A stretch of 64,000 nt of DNA from CAVYOE01 sp963770155 (GTDB taxonomy: Bacteria > Actinomycetota > Thermoleophilia > Solirubrobacterales > 70-9): contig CAVYOE010000001.1 in assembly GCA_963770155.1 (NCBI GenBank), positions 2,278,698-2,342,697 of the forward strand, read 5' to 3'. The notes beneath the pieces were generated by a model. It was given only the letters and a program-made list of their open reading frames with translations, was not told where the DNA came from and searched no databases. Made by a program: the position numbers and the translations under genes. Below, piece by piece: positions 44,601 to 51,822 of the stretch (position 1 is its first letter; each line of letters opens with the position of its first letter).

Positions 44601-44695
44601 GCGCGCGGGCGCTGAAGCGATGCAAGCGGATCCCGAAGAGCCACGGCACGGCGCGAAAGAAATGCAAGCGCCGCGCGAAGAAGGTCCCTATCTGA
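41690..44695 (+). CDS. secreted 12-repeat NHL protein with Cys pairs and Cys/Lys-rich C-terminal tail
   Basis: A 1001-residue exported protein made of twelve repeats of about 75-80 residues. Each repeat carries RAWGEDV, a pair of cysteines (FEVCVAPGDTCKTG), ALGGEM, and an NHL blade AGNVYVTDTGHHRVQKFSS; twelve blades would make two six-bladed propellers. A signal segment is at residues 10-32. The C-terminus has a Pro-rich linker, GGPTGDRARALKRC and ARKKCKRRAKKVPI, matching the tail of the beta-helix protein at 36870. GTG 41690 or 41702 could be the start. Adhesion or binding is more likely than catalysis. Confidence 0.82.
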   Translation: MGKGVRWSTARAVATASSVIVAVLSCSVLTAAAPASSGIWERAWGDDVDALTPASTGFEVCTTAALCKPSASPPPALGGEMAAPTGVASDAAGNVYVTDASHHRVQKFSATGVFERAWGEDVVSAGPGNTGVGFEICVAANGDTCKTGELSVPALGGEMNLPQGVATDAAGNVYVTDTGHHRVQKFSSTGVFDRAWGEDVASAGLGNTGVGFEVCVAPGDTCKTGATTVPALGGEMSSPEGLATDAAGNVYVTDTGHHRVQKFSSTGVFDRAWGEDVASAGLGNTGVGFEVCVAPGDTCKTGVVALAALGGEMSSPKGAATDAAGNVYVTDTSHHRVQKFSSTGTFERAWGEDVASAGSGDTGVGFEVCVAPGDTCKTGVVTAPAFGGELGNPRGLAIDAAGNVYVADQSFGRMQKFSSTGVFERAWGEDVVSAGPGNTGVGFEICVAIDGDTCKSGTASDAALGGQLFFPVAVATDVAGDVYVADSGRGRMQKFSSTGAFERAWGEDVMESAFKICTAAATCQTGSVVGEARGGDMNEPAGVASDAAGSVYVADKLNHRVLKFSSTGVFDRAWGEDVVIFGPGNTGVGFEVCVAAAGDICKTGVVAGTAFGGEMNQPVGIAVDSAGNVYVADAGHHRVQKFSSTGAFDRAWGQDVTTGAGIGFEVCSSAAACKIGVVSAPALGGEMSSPQGVATDSAGNVYVGDTAHHRVQKFSSTGTFERAWGEDVASAGSGDTGIGFEVCVAADLDTCKTGVVAAAALGGEMNQPIGVSAAAGSVYVADSGHNRLQKFSSAGAFERAWGGDVASAGPGDVGVGFEVCVAAEVDTCKTGIVSGAGGGMSQPTGVAADAAGNVYAADTLHHRVQKFGSAGAFERTWGEDVVSTGPGDTGSGFEICVASNADICKAGVDTAPALGGEMSNPKGIAIDLAGTVYVADANHHRLQKFADPLPPAAAPPPSSPPPFAGGPTGDRARALKRCKRIPKSHGTARKKCKRRAKKVPI
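41795..44330. repeat. tandem repeat array inside the NHL gene
   Basis: Twelve units of roughly 200-235 bases. Neighbouring units around 42240-42720 are almost identical at the DNA level (for example the stretch cgcctggggcgaggacgtgg recurs), which points to recent unequal exchange. Not a CRISPR: the repeats are coding and contiguous. Confidence 0.8.
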
Positions 44696-45110
44696 GCACC
44701 GAATCGGGGGCCTGCTCGGTGGTGATCGGGTCTGCGTGGCGGTGGACGACTTTCCAAGCACCGTCCTCCAGCCGGAAGATGCTGGTGACGCGTATCGAAA
44801 CGGGGGCGAGGTCCTCGCTCCCGCCGACCTTGGCCCTGTAGCTCTCGACCTCGACCGTGCAGGCGAGCTCAGACGTCTCGTGTCTGGCCAGCTGCTCGAA
44901 CCCGGTGGCCTCGCCGTCGCGGTAGTTCGCAGCGGCGGAATCCAACCTCTTCTCGACCGCGGCTCGGCCGTGAGCGACCGGCCCGAAGGGATTGGCGAGC
45001 GTGATGTCGTCCTTCTCGGAGTAGAGCTTCTTGTAGAGGCTCGGATCACCGTTGGTGATCTCGACCCCGGCTTGGTGGTACTGCTCGATCACCTCGCCTA
45101 GCCCGGCCAT
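44688..45110 (-). CDS. SnoaL/DUF4440-like protein
   Basis: A 140-residue NTF2-fold protein: a helical start (MAGLGEVIEQYHQAGVEITNGD), then PFGPVAHGRAAVEKRLDSAAANYRDGE and the closing VSIRVTSIFRLEDGAWKVVHRHAD, the typical SnoaL/ketosteroid-isomerase-like end. ATG 45110 lies two bases after the PPK2 stop; a much longer in-frame start would overlap PPK2 and is rejected. The function of this member is not predictable. Confidence 0.78.
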   Translation of the reverse strand: MAGLGEVIEQYHQAGVEITNGDPSLYKKLYSEKDDITLANPFGPVAHGRAAVEKRLDSAAANYRDGEATGFEQLARHETSELACTVEVESYRAKVGGSEDLAPVSIRVTSIFRLEDGAWKVVHRHADPITTEQAPDSVLR

Positions 45111-45112
45111 CG

Positions 45113-45973
45113 CTACTTCTTTTTCTTCGGCTTCGAGTCGGTGTTCGCCATCAGCTGTGCCGCGGTGTCTGGCACGTAGTGGTAGGAGTCCTGGGGCGGG
45201 CGGACGTAGCCGGTGTCGTCCTGGCGCGGCGGCAGCTTGATCTCGTCGGGCTCTCGCACCTCGTAAGGAATCTGCGAGAGCAGGTGCGAGATGCAGTTGA
45301 TTCGGGCGTTGCGCTTGATGTCGGACTCGACCACGTTCCACGGGGCCTCAGGAATGTCGGTGTGGACGAACATCTCGTCCTTCGCCCGCGAGTATTCGAC
45401 CCAGCGGTTGCGCGACTCCAAGTCCATCGGGGAGAGCTTCCACTGCTTCAAGGGATCGTCGATCCGGGACTTGAAGCGGCGCTCCTGCTCCTCGTCGGAG
45501 ACCGAGAACCAGTACTTGATCAGAAGGATCCCGTCGTCCACCAGCATCCGCTCGAAGATCGGGCACTGATGGAGGAAGCGCCGGTGCTCGTCCGGGCTGG
45601 CGAAGCCCATCACGTGCTCGACCCCGGCGCGGTTGTACCAGGAGCGATCGAAGATGGTGATCTCTCCGCCGGCCGGCAGATGCGCGACGTAGCGCTGGAA
45701 ATACCACTGGCTCTGCTCGCGCTCGGTCGGAGCGGGGAGGGCGACCACGCGCGCGATCCGTGCGCTGATGTACTCGGTGATCCGCTTGATCACGCCGCCC
45801 TTGCCGGCGGCGTCGCGTCCCTCGAACACGAGCGCTACCCGGGCGCCCTCGTGCTTGACCCAGTCGGCCATCGCGACCAGTTCGATCTGCAGGCGGCGAA
45901 GCTCCCTCTCGTAGAGCTTGCGCGGCAGCTTCTCGGTGCTCGCGCGGGTCGCCTCCGTGGTACTCGCCTCCAC
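45113..45973 (-). CDS. ppk2: polyphosphate kinase 2 family protein
   Basis: A 286-residue PPK2 with Walker A FEGRDAAGKGG, lid-region ARVVALPAPTEREQSQWYFQRYVAHLP, Walker B TIFDRSWYNRAGVE and the closing VPDTAAQL region. It transfers phosphate between polyphosphate and nucleoside di- or monophosphates. The C-terminus ends with a short Lys run. It precedes the SnoaL-like gene by two bases, so the two are an operon. Confidence 0.93.
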   Translation of the reverse strand: MEASTTEATRASTEKLPRKLYERELRRLQIELVAMADWVKHEGARVALVFEGRDAAGKGGVIKRITEYISARIARVVALPAPTEREQSQWYFQRYVAHLPAGGEITIFDRSWYNRAGVEHVMGFASPDEHRRFLHQCPIFERMLVDDGILLIKYWFSVSDEEQERRFKSRIDDPLKQWKLSPMDLESRNRWVEYSRAKDEMFVHTDIPEAPWNVVESDIKRNARINCISHLLSQIPYEVREPDEIKLPPRQDDTGYVRPPQDSYHYVPDTAAQLMANTDSKPKKKK

Positions 45974-45984
45974 GAGGTCCGAGT

Positions 45985-46548
45985 CTATTCCTCGTCCGGT
46001 TCGATCTCGATCTCGCCCAGGTCGTCGTCGGCGTGCGCGACCCGCGCCGTCTCTTCGTTCGCGCGCCGGCGCATGCCGGCGAGCGCAATCATCGCGGCCC
46101 CGGCGAGCGCTACGAAGATCCCGTAGCGGACGTTGTACGGCTCCTCGACGCCGAGCGAGTCGAACTGGGGCCGGTCGGCGATCAGGAAGAGGACGATCAG
46201 CCCCGCCCAGACGCCGCCGGCAACCAGCAGCGAGCCGACGCTGAACGGGCGAGGCGGCCTATAGCCGTCGCCGACCTCGGTACAGAGGAAGATGACGGCG
46301 CCGACCGTGACCAGGAGCGCGGCGGTCGCGAAGTTGAAGGCGCCGATCCCGGTCTGAACCAGGTCGGTCGCGATTGGAGCGCCGTACCAGGGCAGCAAGA
46401 GGCTGCCGGTCACCACGAACACCCCGAGCGAGGCGAGCTTCTCATTCGGGCCTAGCCCGCGGAGCGCCTGCCCGAAGCGGCGACCGAGCCGCTGCTCGAG
46501 AGAGCGCTCGCCGCTCTCGCCCTGCTCAGTCGAGTGATTGCCGGCCAC
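45985..46548 (-). CDS. membrane protein of unknown function
   Basis: About 187 residues with four helices (LASLGVFVVTGSLLLPWYG, FATAALLVTVGAVIFL, LLVAGGVWAGLIVLFLIA, FVALAGAAMIALAG) and an acidic C-terminal tail. GTG 46548 is chosen; the ATG at 46581 would lengthen the overlap with the upstream gene. No family recognised. Confidence 0.62.
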   Translation of the reverse strand: MAGNHSTEQGESGERSLEQRLGRRFGQALRGLGPNEKLASLGVFVVTGSLLLPWYGAPIATDLVQTGIGAFNFATAALLVTVGAVIFLCTEVGDGYRPPRPFSVGSLLVAGGVWAGLIVLFLIADRPQFDSLGVEEPYNVRYGIFVALAGAAMIALAGMRRRANEETARVAHADDDLGEIEIEPDEE

Positions 46549-46921
46549 GGTACCCCGAGTCGATGTCGTGCCAAAAGTCAACCGAGTCTTCGCCCAGCTC
46601 CCAGCAGAGATAGACCTCGCGCCCCCCGATCAGTGCCGGGAAGTCGATCAGGCCGCGGTCGACGTCGCGGACCATGATCCCGGCCTCGTTCAGCGCACCG
46701 AGCAGGCGCTGAACCTCGAGGAATGCCTCGCCCACCTGAAGTCCGGGCTCACCGCCACCGTTTCCCGGGGCCGCATCGGAGAGCAGCTCGTGCGCCTGCT
46801 CGTCGGTGAGCAGGTCCTTGGCATCGCGCAGCTTTCGCAGCAGCGGCTTCACCCGGGGCAGGAGCGCGTTCGCCTCCTCACGGGTGTAGTGGCGCTCGTG
46901 CACGCGCCCCTCCTCGGTCAC
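46526..46921 (-). CDS. DUF2203-family protein
   Basis: A 131-residue protein with the DUF2203 layout: YTREEANALLPRVKPLL at the start, then GLIDFPALIGGREVYLCWELGEDSVDFWHDIDSGYRGR at the end (core piece LIDFPALIGGREVYLCWELG). The role is unknown. GTG 46921 overlaps the last codon of the upstream hydrolase gene (GTGA), so translation is coupled. Confidence 0.82.
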   Translation of the reverse strand: MTEEGRVHERHYTREEANALLPRVKPLLRKLRDAKDLLTDEQAHELLSDAAPGNGGGEPGLQVGEAFLEVQRLLGALNEAGIMVRDVDRGLIDFPALIGGREVYLCWELGEDSVDFWHDIDSGYRGRQSLD

Positions 46922-47727
46922 ACCGAGGATTTTATGCCTGAGGCAGCCTTGCGAACGACCGCGGCGGAAAGGTCTGGACGGCTGATCATGCCGTCCTCGA
47001 CCTCGACGTAGTGAGCGTCGGGCAGGAAGTCGCGATAGATCCGCACCAGCTCGCCGCCTGAGGGCGCCCACATCCCGGCCATGTCCTGGGAATAGACGAA
47101 CCAGAGCCGCTCCCCGAGCCGGCGGGCGGGCTCGAGCGCGTCGTCATACGCCCACGCCTTGACCCGCTCGACCGCGACGTCCTGAGGAACGTAAGCGACC
47201 TGCTCGTCGATCCTGCGGTCGACCTCCTCTTCGCTCATCTGCTTGTTCGTTGCCGGCACAAAGGTGCGCAGCGCACCGCGGTAGCTGCCCGAGAGCATTT
47301 CGATGAACGCTTCGATCACGCCTTCGGAGCCGATCGGGGCATCGAGTTTCGGCAGCATCTCGCGGCTGAGCGGGGCCAGGCCGAGGCCTACCGCTTTCGG
47401 GATCAGATCCGGATGGGCATCCGCTGCACGGACAGTCCGATTGACGCCATCTGAAAGGCCGACAGCGGTCGCATTGCCGCCGGCGGCCTCGGCGATCGCC
47501 GCGAGGTCCTCGGCGCCCGTATCCATGTCGTGCGGTCCTTGGCGGGTCGACTGCCCGGTTCCGCGCGCGTCGTAGGTGACCAGCCGGTGATCGGACTCCA
47601 GTTCGGAAATCAGGTTCTCGAAGACAGATGGGTGTCCCTGCCAGTAGGGGGCCAGGATCACGGTGGGGCCGTCGCCGCGGCTCTCCCAGTGGAGCTCGAC
47701 GCCGTCGTCGCGGGCCAGCTTTGCCAC
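46918..47727 (-). CDS. alpha/beta fold hydrolase
   Basis: A 269-residue alpha/beta hydrolase: APYWQGHPSVFENL at the oxyanion position, VTYDARGTGQS, and the nucleophile elbow VGLSDGVNR (GxSxG). The family resembles 3-oxoadipate enol-lactonase-type enzymes, but the substrate is open. GTG 47727 starts two bases after the SRPBCC gene stop. A His for the triad is not obvious near the C-terminus; DAHYVEVEDGMI is the best candidate segment. Confidence 0.8.
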   Translation of the reverse strand: MAKLARDDGVELHWESRGDGPTVILAPYWQGHPSVFENLISELESDHRLVTYDARGTGQSTRQGPHDMDTGAEDLAAIAEAAGGNATAVGLSDGVNRTVRAADAHPDLIPKAVGLGLAPLSREMLPKLDAPIGSEGVIEAFIEMLSGSYRGALRTFVPATNKQMSEEEVDRRIDEQVAYVPQDVAVERVKAWAYDDALEPARRLGERLWFVYSQDMAGMWAPSGGELVRIYRDFLPDAHYVEVEDGMISRPDLSAAVVRKAASGIKSSV

Positions 47728-47729
47728 CG

Positions 47730-48173
47730 CTAGCGACGTCCGGGACGCTGCAGGAGCTGCCGCATCGAATCGAGTGAGTCCGTTGCGAGATCGCGCAGCG
47801 AGCGCTTTGTCGTGATCGCCTCCACCGCGCGGCCGGCGAGCCCGGTCGGCTCGAATCCGAACTCGACGTCGGCGAAGGTCTGACCGCGTGCCTCGGTCAG
47901 GGTCCAGCGGGAGTAGTAGCCGGTCCTCTGGCAGCGGAGCTTGATCCGGTGAAGGTCCTCGAGCTCTTCGACCTTGAACACCGTGGTCGGCTTGCTGCCG
48001 AGCGGACCGGTGCTCTTCTGCTCGAAGGTGGAGCCGAGCTCGATCTTGCTGGGGACCCCGGTGGTCTCGATCGCGTCTCCCGCCCACTCCGGATAGCGCT
48101 TCGGATCGGCGATCAGCCCCCAGACATCCTCGACCGGTGCCTCGATCAGCGCCTGCTGTTTGTAGGTCGACAT
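47730..48173 (-). CDS. SRPBCC (polyketide cyclase/START-like) protein
   Basis: A 147-residue helix-grip protein: ALIEAPVEDVWGLIADPKRYPEWAGD at the start, then FEQKSTGPLGSKPTTVFKVEELE and the long C-terminal helix. Members bind hydrophobic ligands or act as cyclases. It sits between the big cyclase gene (one base away) and the hydrolase gene (two bases away), so all are likely one operon. Confidence 0.83.
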   Translation of the reverse strand: MSTYKQQALIEAPVEDVWGLIADPKRYPEWAGDAIETTGVPSKIELGSTFEQKSTGPLGSKPTTVFKVEELEDLHRIKLRCQRTGYYSRWTLTEARGQTFADVEFGFEPTGLAGRAVEAITTKRSLRDLATDSLDSMRQLLQRPGRR

Positions 48174-48174
48174 C

Positions 48175-51100
48175 TCAGGCGACCAGCTCGCGAGCCCGAG
48201 CCGCGAGGCCGTTGAGGCCGAGCTCCTCGCAGCGGGCCACGGCGCGGTCGAGTGCGGGGCCGGCGTCGTCCGCGTCGGCCTCGGCGAGACGCCACGCTCG
48301 CAGCAGCAGGCAGCGGGCGCCATCGATCGGCCGCCCAAGCTGCTCCCAGGCGGCCGCGGCGCGCTCGAGCTGGGCCGCTCCCTCGGCCGGTGACTCGGTG
48401 CTGGCTCCGCCCGCTTCGCCGGTGGCCGCCGCGCCGATCGGGAAGTTGAGACGCTCGGTCAGGCGCTCGGCCTCCTCGGCGGCCTCGCGCGCCTGCTCCT
48501 TGCGGCCGGCGAGCGCTGCCGCCACGGCGCGGGCAGCGGTCGCCTCGAGCGACTGCGGGATCAGTCCGGCGCGCTCGCACAGGTCGAGCGCTCGCGCCAG
48601 CTCGGACTCGGCGCCGCCGTGGTCGCCGGCGTCGCGGAGCGCCGCAGCCAGCCAGAACAGGGCCGAGTAGGCGATCTCGGAGCGCCCGACCTGCTCGCCG
48701 ATCTCGTGCGCGCGCCGGCAGGCGCGGGCGGCGGACTCCCACTCACCTTCGCGCCAGCGCAGGGCGCCCTCGATCACATACGGGAAGCAGAGCTTGCCGG
48801 TCAGGCCCTCGCGCTCGGCAAGCTGCGTGCTGGCCTCGGTCGCTGCGGCGGCCTCCTCCCAGTCGGCGCGGTGCACGGCGAGCTCGGCCAGCGCCGCGTG
48901 CAGCTCAACCTGGGAGGGGAGATCGCCGAGCTCGACCGCGAGCTCGAGTGCCTCGCGGTAGGCCGAGGTGGCGCCTTCATATTCGGCTTCGGAGACCTCG
49001 AGGTGATAGCCCAGCGTCAGCAGGGCGCGGACAGCCTCGGCGCGGTCCGAACCGCGCGCCAGCTCGACCGATCGCTCCAGGTTCTCGCGGGCCTTCTCGG
49101 CGTCCCCGATCCGTCCGAACACGCGGCCGAAGATCCCGTGGGCGCGGCTGGCGGCACGCGCCTCGTCGAGACGCTCGGCCAGGCGCAACGCCTTCTCGGA
49201 GGCGTAGATCGCAAGCATGTTGTCCCCGGTGTGCATATACAGGGAGGCGGCCTCCTCGTAGAGGCGGACGAGCTCGAGGCACGGCGCCCCGTCCTTGAGC
49301 AGGTCGATTCCCTTTTGGTAGTGGTCGATCGAGGACTGGCGTTCTCCCTTGTGCCAGAGACCCGCACCGATCTTGCGGTGGAGGTCGCCGACTCGCGCCA
49401 GGTTCTCCTCCCCGCGGTGATGGTCGAGGCATTCCTCCCAGACCTCGACCGCGGTGTCGACCCGGCCGATCCGCAGCGCCACGTCGCCCTGCTTCTCGCC
49501 GATGCGCGCGCGGCCAGGCGCGTCCCCTTCACCGACCAGTTCGAGCGCCGCGGTGAAGCGATCGAGTGCCTCGGCGTTCGAGTAGAGGGCCGCGGCGCCG
49601 TCGCCGGCGGCCTCGAGCCGCTCGGTCGCGTCGGCCCGGAGGCGTGCGAGCTCCTCGGCGCCGATCCCGGCCTCGGCGCCGAGAGTGGCGGCACGGGCAT
49701 AGTGCTCGGCGACCAGACCGACGACGGCCTCGCTGCGCTCGCCGGCGCGCTCCTCGATCAGTGCGCCGACCTGCTCGTGCTTTCGGCAGCGCACCGACTT
49801 GGGCAGCATTCCGTAGGCGACATCCCGAATCAACACGTGCTTGAAGGCGTACTCGCGCTCTCCGGCGAGCTGGCTTCCGGCACTGACGACGAGCATGTCC
49901 TTCTCCTGCAGGGAGGAGAGAACGCGTTCGAGGTCGATGCCTTCCTCCGCCGCCGTGTGCTCGAGTGTGCCGACCCAGAAGTGCTGTCCCACCACGGCGG
50001 CGTGCTGGAGCAGGAGCCGTTCGAGCCGGTCGAGCGAGTCAAGGCGGGCGGCGAGTAGCGACTGCACCGTCCCTGGCAGAGCCTCGGCATCGCCCGAGCC
50101 CTCCTCGAGCAGGCGGTTGACCATCTCTTCTGCGAACAGTGGGTTCCCTCCCGCTCGGTCGGCGACGTTGCCGACGACCTCGCCGTGGCCGTTCTCGCCG
50201 TCACCGGACGGGAACAGGGCGGCGACCAGCTCCCTCGTCTCGGTCTCGGTCAGCGGCTCGAGGCTGATGGTCGTGGCGCTGATCCGGCCGCCGCCCCAGC
50301 TCGGTCGCCGCTCGAGCAGCTCGTCTCGGGCGAGGCAAACGAGCAGAAGGGGCGCCCGCACCCAGCGGGCCAGGTACTCGATCAGGTCGAGCATGCCCTC
50401 GTCTGCCCAGTGGATGTCCTCGAGGGCGATGACGAGCGGCTGGCGGAGGGCCAAGGCTTCGATCACGGCCCGGATCGCGGAGAAGATCGCCTCCCGCACC
50501 CGTTGCGGGTCTTCTCCCTCGGCGCCGGGCACATCGCCCGGTGGCTCGATTCCGAGCGGCCGAGCGATCAACGCCGCGTTGCGGGTTGCGGCGCCTGGCT
50601 CGTCGGTCTCGCTACTCAGCTCCTCGACGCCCGACCGAAGCTTCTCCCAGGCCTCCTTCGGGTCGCCGGTGTCCGGGATCTCGAACTCGTGTCGCAGCAC
50701 CTCCCCCAGCGCCCAATAGGCAATTCCCGATCCGTAGGGCGGGCACTGGCCGAGCCGCATCGTGGGGGGATCGCTCATCTCCCCGACCCGGGCCTGCATA
50801 TCGCGCAACAGGCGCGACTTGCCGACACCGGCCTGGCCCAGCACGGTGACCAGATGCGGGGTGCGTTCGCGCTGCACCCGCTCCACCATCGAGACCAGAG
50901 TCTCGCTTTCCTCGTCGCGGCCGATCAGAGGCGTTTCGGCCCGCAGCGAGGTCCGTAGCACCGGCCCCTCGGCCACTACCCGGATCGCCTCCCAGGCGGG
51001 GACCGGCTCTTCCTTTCCCTTGAGCTGCAGCGGCTCGAGCTGCTCGTAGGCGATGCTGTCGCGGGTGGCCCGGTAGGTCGCGGGGCCGACCGTGACCGAT

Positions 51101-51747
51101 TCGGGGCGGCCCGCGTCCTGGAGCCTGGAGGCGACGTTGACGACATCGCCGATCACGGTGTAGCGGTCGCCGACGGCACCGGCCATCACCTCTCCCGTAT
51201 TGATCCCGACCCGCAGAGAGAAGCTCACTCCGTGCTCGGCACTACCGGTCCGGTTGATCTCTTCCATCGCCGCCTGCATCGCGAGACCGGCGCGGACGGC
51301 GCGCTCGGGATCGTCCTCGTGTGCGACCGGTGCGCCGAACACGCCCATGACGTTGTCGCCGATGTACTTGTCGATCGCGCCGCCGTGGCCCTCGATCTCC
51401 TCCCCGAGACGGCGCAGGCTGCGGTCGACGAGTGCCTTCACCGCCTCCGGGTCCATCCGTTCGGCGGCGGCCGTATAGCCCGAGAGGTCGGCGAAGATCA
51501 CCGTCGCCCGGCGCCGCTCCTCGGGCGGCGCGTCGGACTCGGCTCTGGGGGCGGACGGCGGCGCGGCCGGCTGCTCGCCGAGCTGGGTTCCACATTCGAG
51601 GCAGAACTTGGCCTGCGGCGGGTTCTCGGTGCCGCAACCTGGGCAGGCCGCCGACATGGCGCTCCCGCACGACATGCAGAAGCGGGCACGCTCGGGATTG
51701 TCGGTGCCGCAGCTGGGACAGGTCCTGCTATCCGCCATCGCAGACAA
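48175..51747 (-). CDS. zinc-ribbon / class III nucleotidyl cyclase / AAA ATPase / TPR regulator
   Basis: A 1190-residue multidomain protein. Residues 8-60 hold two zinc ribbons (CPSCGTDNPERARFCMSCG, CPGCGTENPPQAKFCLECG). The cyclase domain (about 80-240) has FADLSGY and GDNVMGVFG for metal Asp residues and VIGDVVNVASRLQ for base choice and transition-state residues, so it looks catalytically competent, probably making cAMP. An AAA domain follows: Walker A GQAGVGKSRL and Walker B LVIALEDIHWAD. The C-terminal half is TPR-like helices. It may sense stress and make a second messenger; the signal is unknown. Confidence 0.9.
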   Translation of the reverse strand: MSAMADSRTCPSCGTDNPERARFCMSCGSAMSAACPGCGTENPPQAKFCLECGTQLGEQPAAPPSAPRAESDAPPEERRRATVIFADLSGYTAAAERMDPEAVKALVDRSLRRLGEEIEGHGGAIDKYIGDNVMGVFGAPVAHEDDPERAVRAGLAMQAAMEEINRTGSAEHGVSFSLRVGINTGEVMAGAVGDRYTVIGDVVNVASRLQDAGRPESVTVGPATYRATRDSIAYEQLEPLQLKGKEEPVPAWEAIRVVAEGPVLRTSLRAETPLIGRDEESETLVSMVERVQRERTPHLVTVLGQAGVGKSRLLRDMQARVGEMSDPPTMRLGQCPPYGSGIAYWALGEVLRHEFEIPDTGDPKEAWEKLRSGVEELSSETDEPGAATRNAALIARPLGIEPPGDVPGAEGEDPQRVREAIFSAIRAVIEALALRQPLVIALEDIHWADEGMLDLIEYLARWVRAPLLLVCLARDELLERRPSWGGGRISATTISLEPLTETETRELVAALFPSGDGENGHGEVVGNVADRAGGNPLFAEEMVNRLLEEGSGDAEALPGTVQSLLAARLDSLDRLERLLLQHAAVVGQHFWVGTLEHTAAEEGIDLERVLSSLQEKDMLVVSAGSQLAGEREYAFKHVLIRDVAYGMLPKSVRCRKHEQVGALIEERAGERSEAVVGLVAEHYARAATLGAEAGIGAEELARLRADATERLEAAGDGAAALYSNAEALDRFTAALELVGEGDAPGRARIGEKQGDVALRIGRVDTAVEVWEECLDHHRGEENLARVGDLHRKIGAGLWHKGERQSSIDHYQKGIDLLKDGAPCLELVRLYEEAASLYMHTGDNMLAIYASEKALRLAERLDEARAASRAHGIFGRVFGRIGDAEKARENLERSVELARGSDRAEAVRALLTLGYHLEVSEAEYEGATSAYREALELAVELGDLPSQVELHAALAELAVHRADWEEAAAATEASTQLAEREGLTGKLCFPYVIEGALRWREGEWESAARACRRAHEIGEQVGRSEIAYSALFWLAAALRDAGDHGGAESELARALDLCERAGLIPQSLEATAARAVAAALAGRKEQAREAAEEAERLTERLNFPIGAAATGEAGGASTESPAEGAAQLERAAAAWEQLGRPIDGARCLLLRAWRLAEADADDAGPALDRAVARCEELGLNGLAARARELVA

Positions 51748-51822
51748 AGATAAAGGGCGGCTTTACGCCACGTGAGAGCCTGCGCTCGCCCCGCAAACGG
51801 TGCGCTACGCTGGCCGCCGCTC

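Noticed and set aside
48619..50058. 479-residue plus-strand frame inside the cyclase/TPR gene
   Set aside because: Shadow of TPR helices; no recognisable motif.
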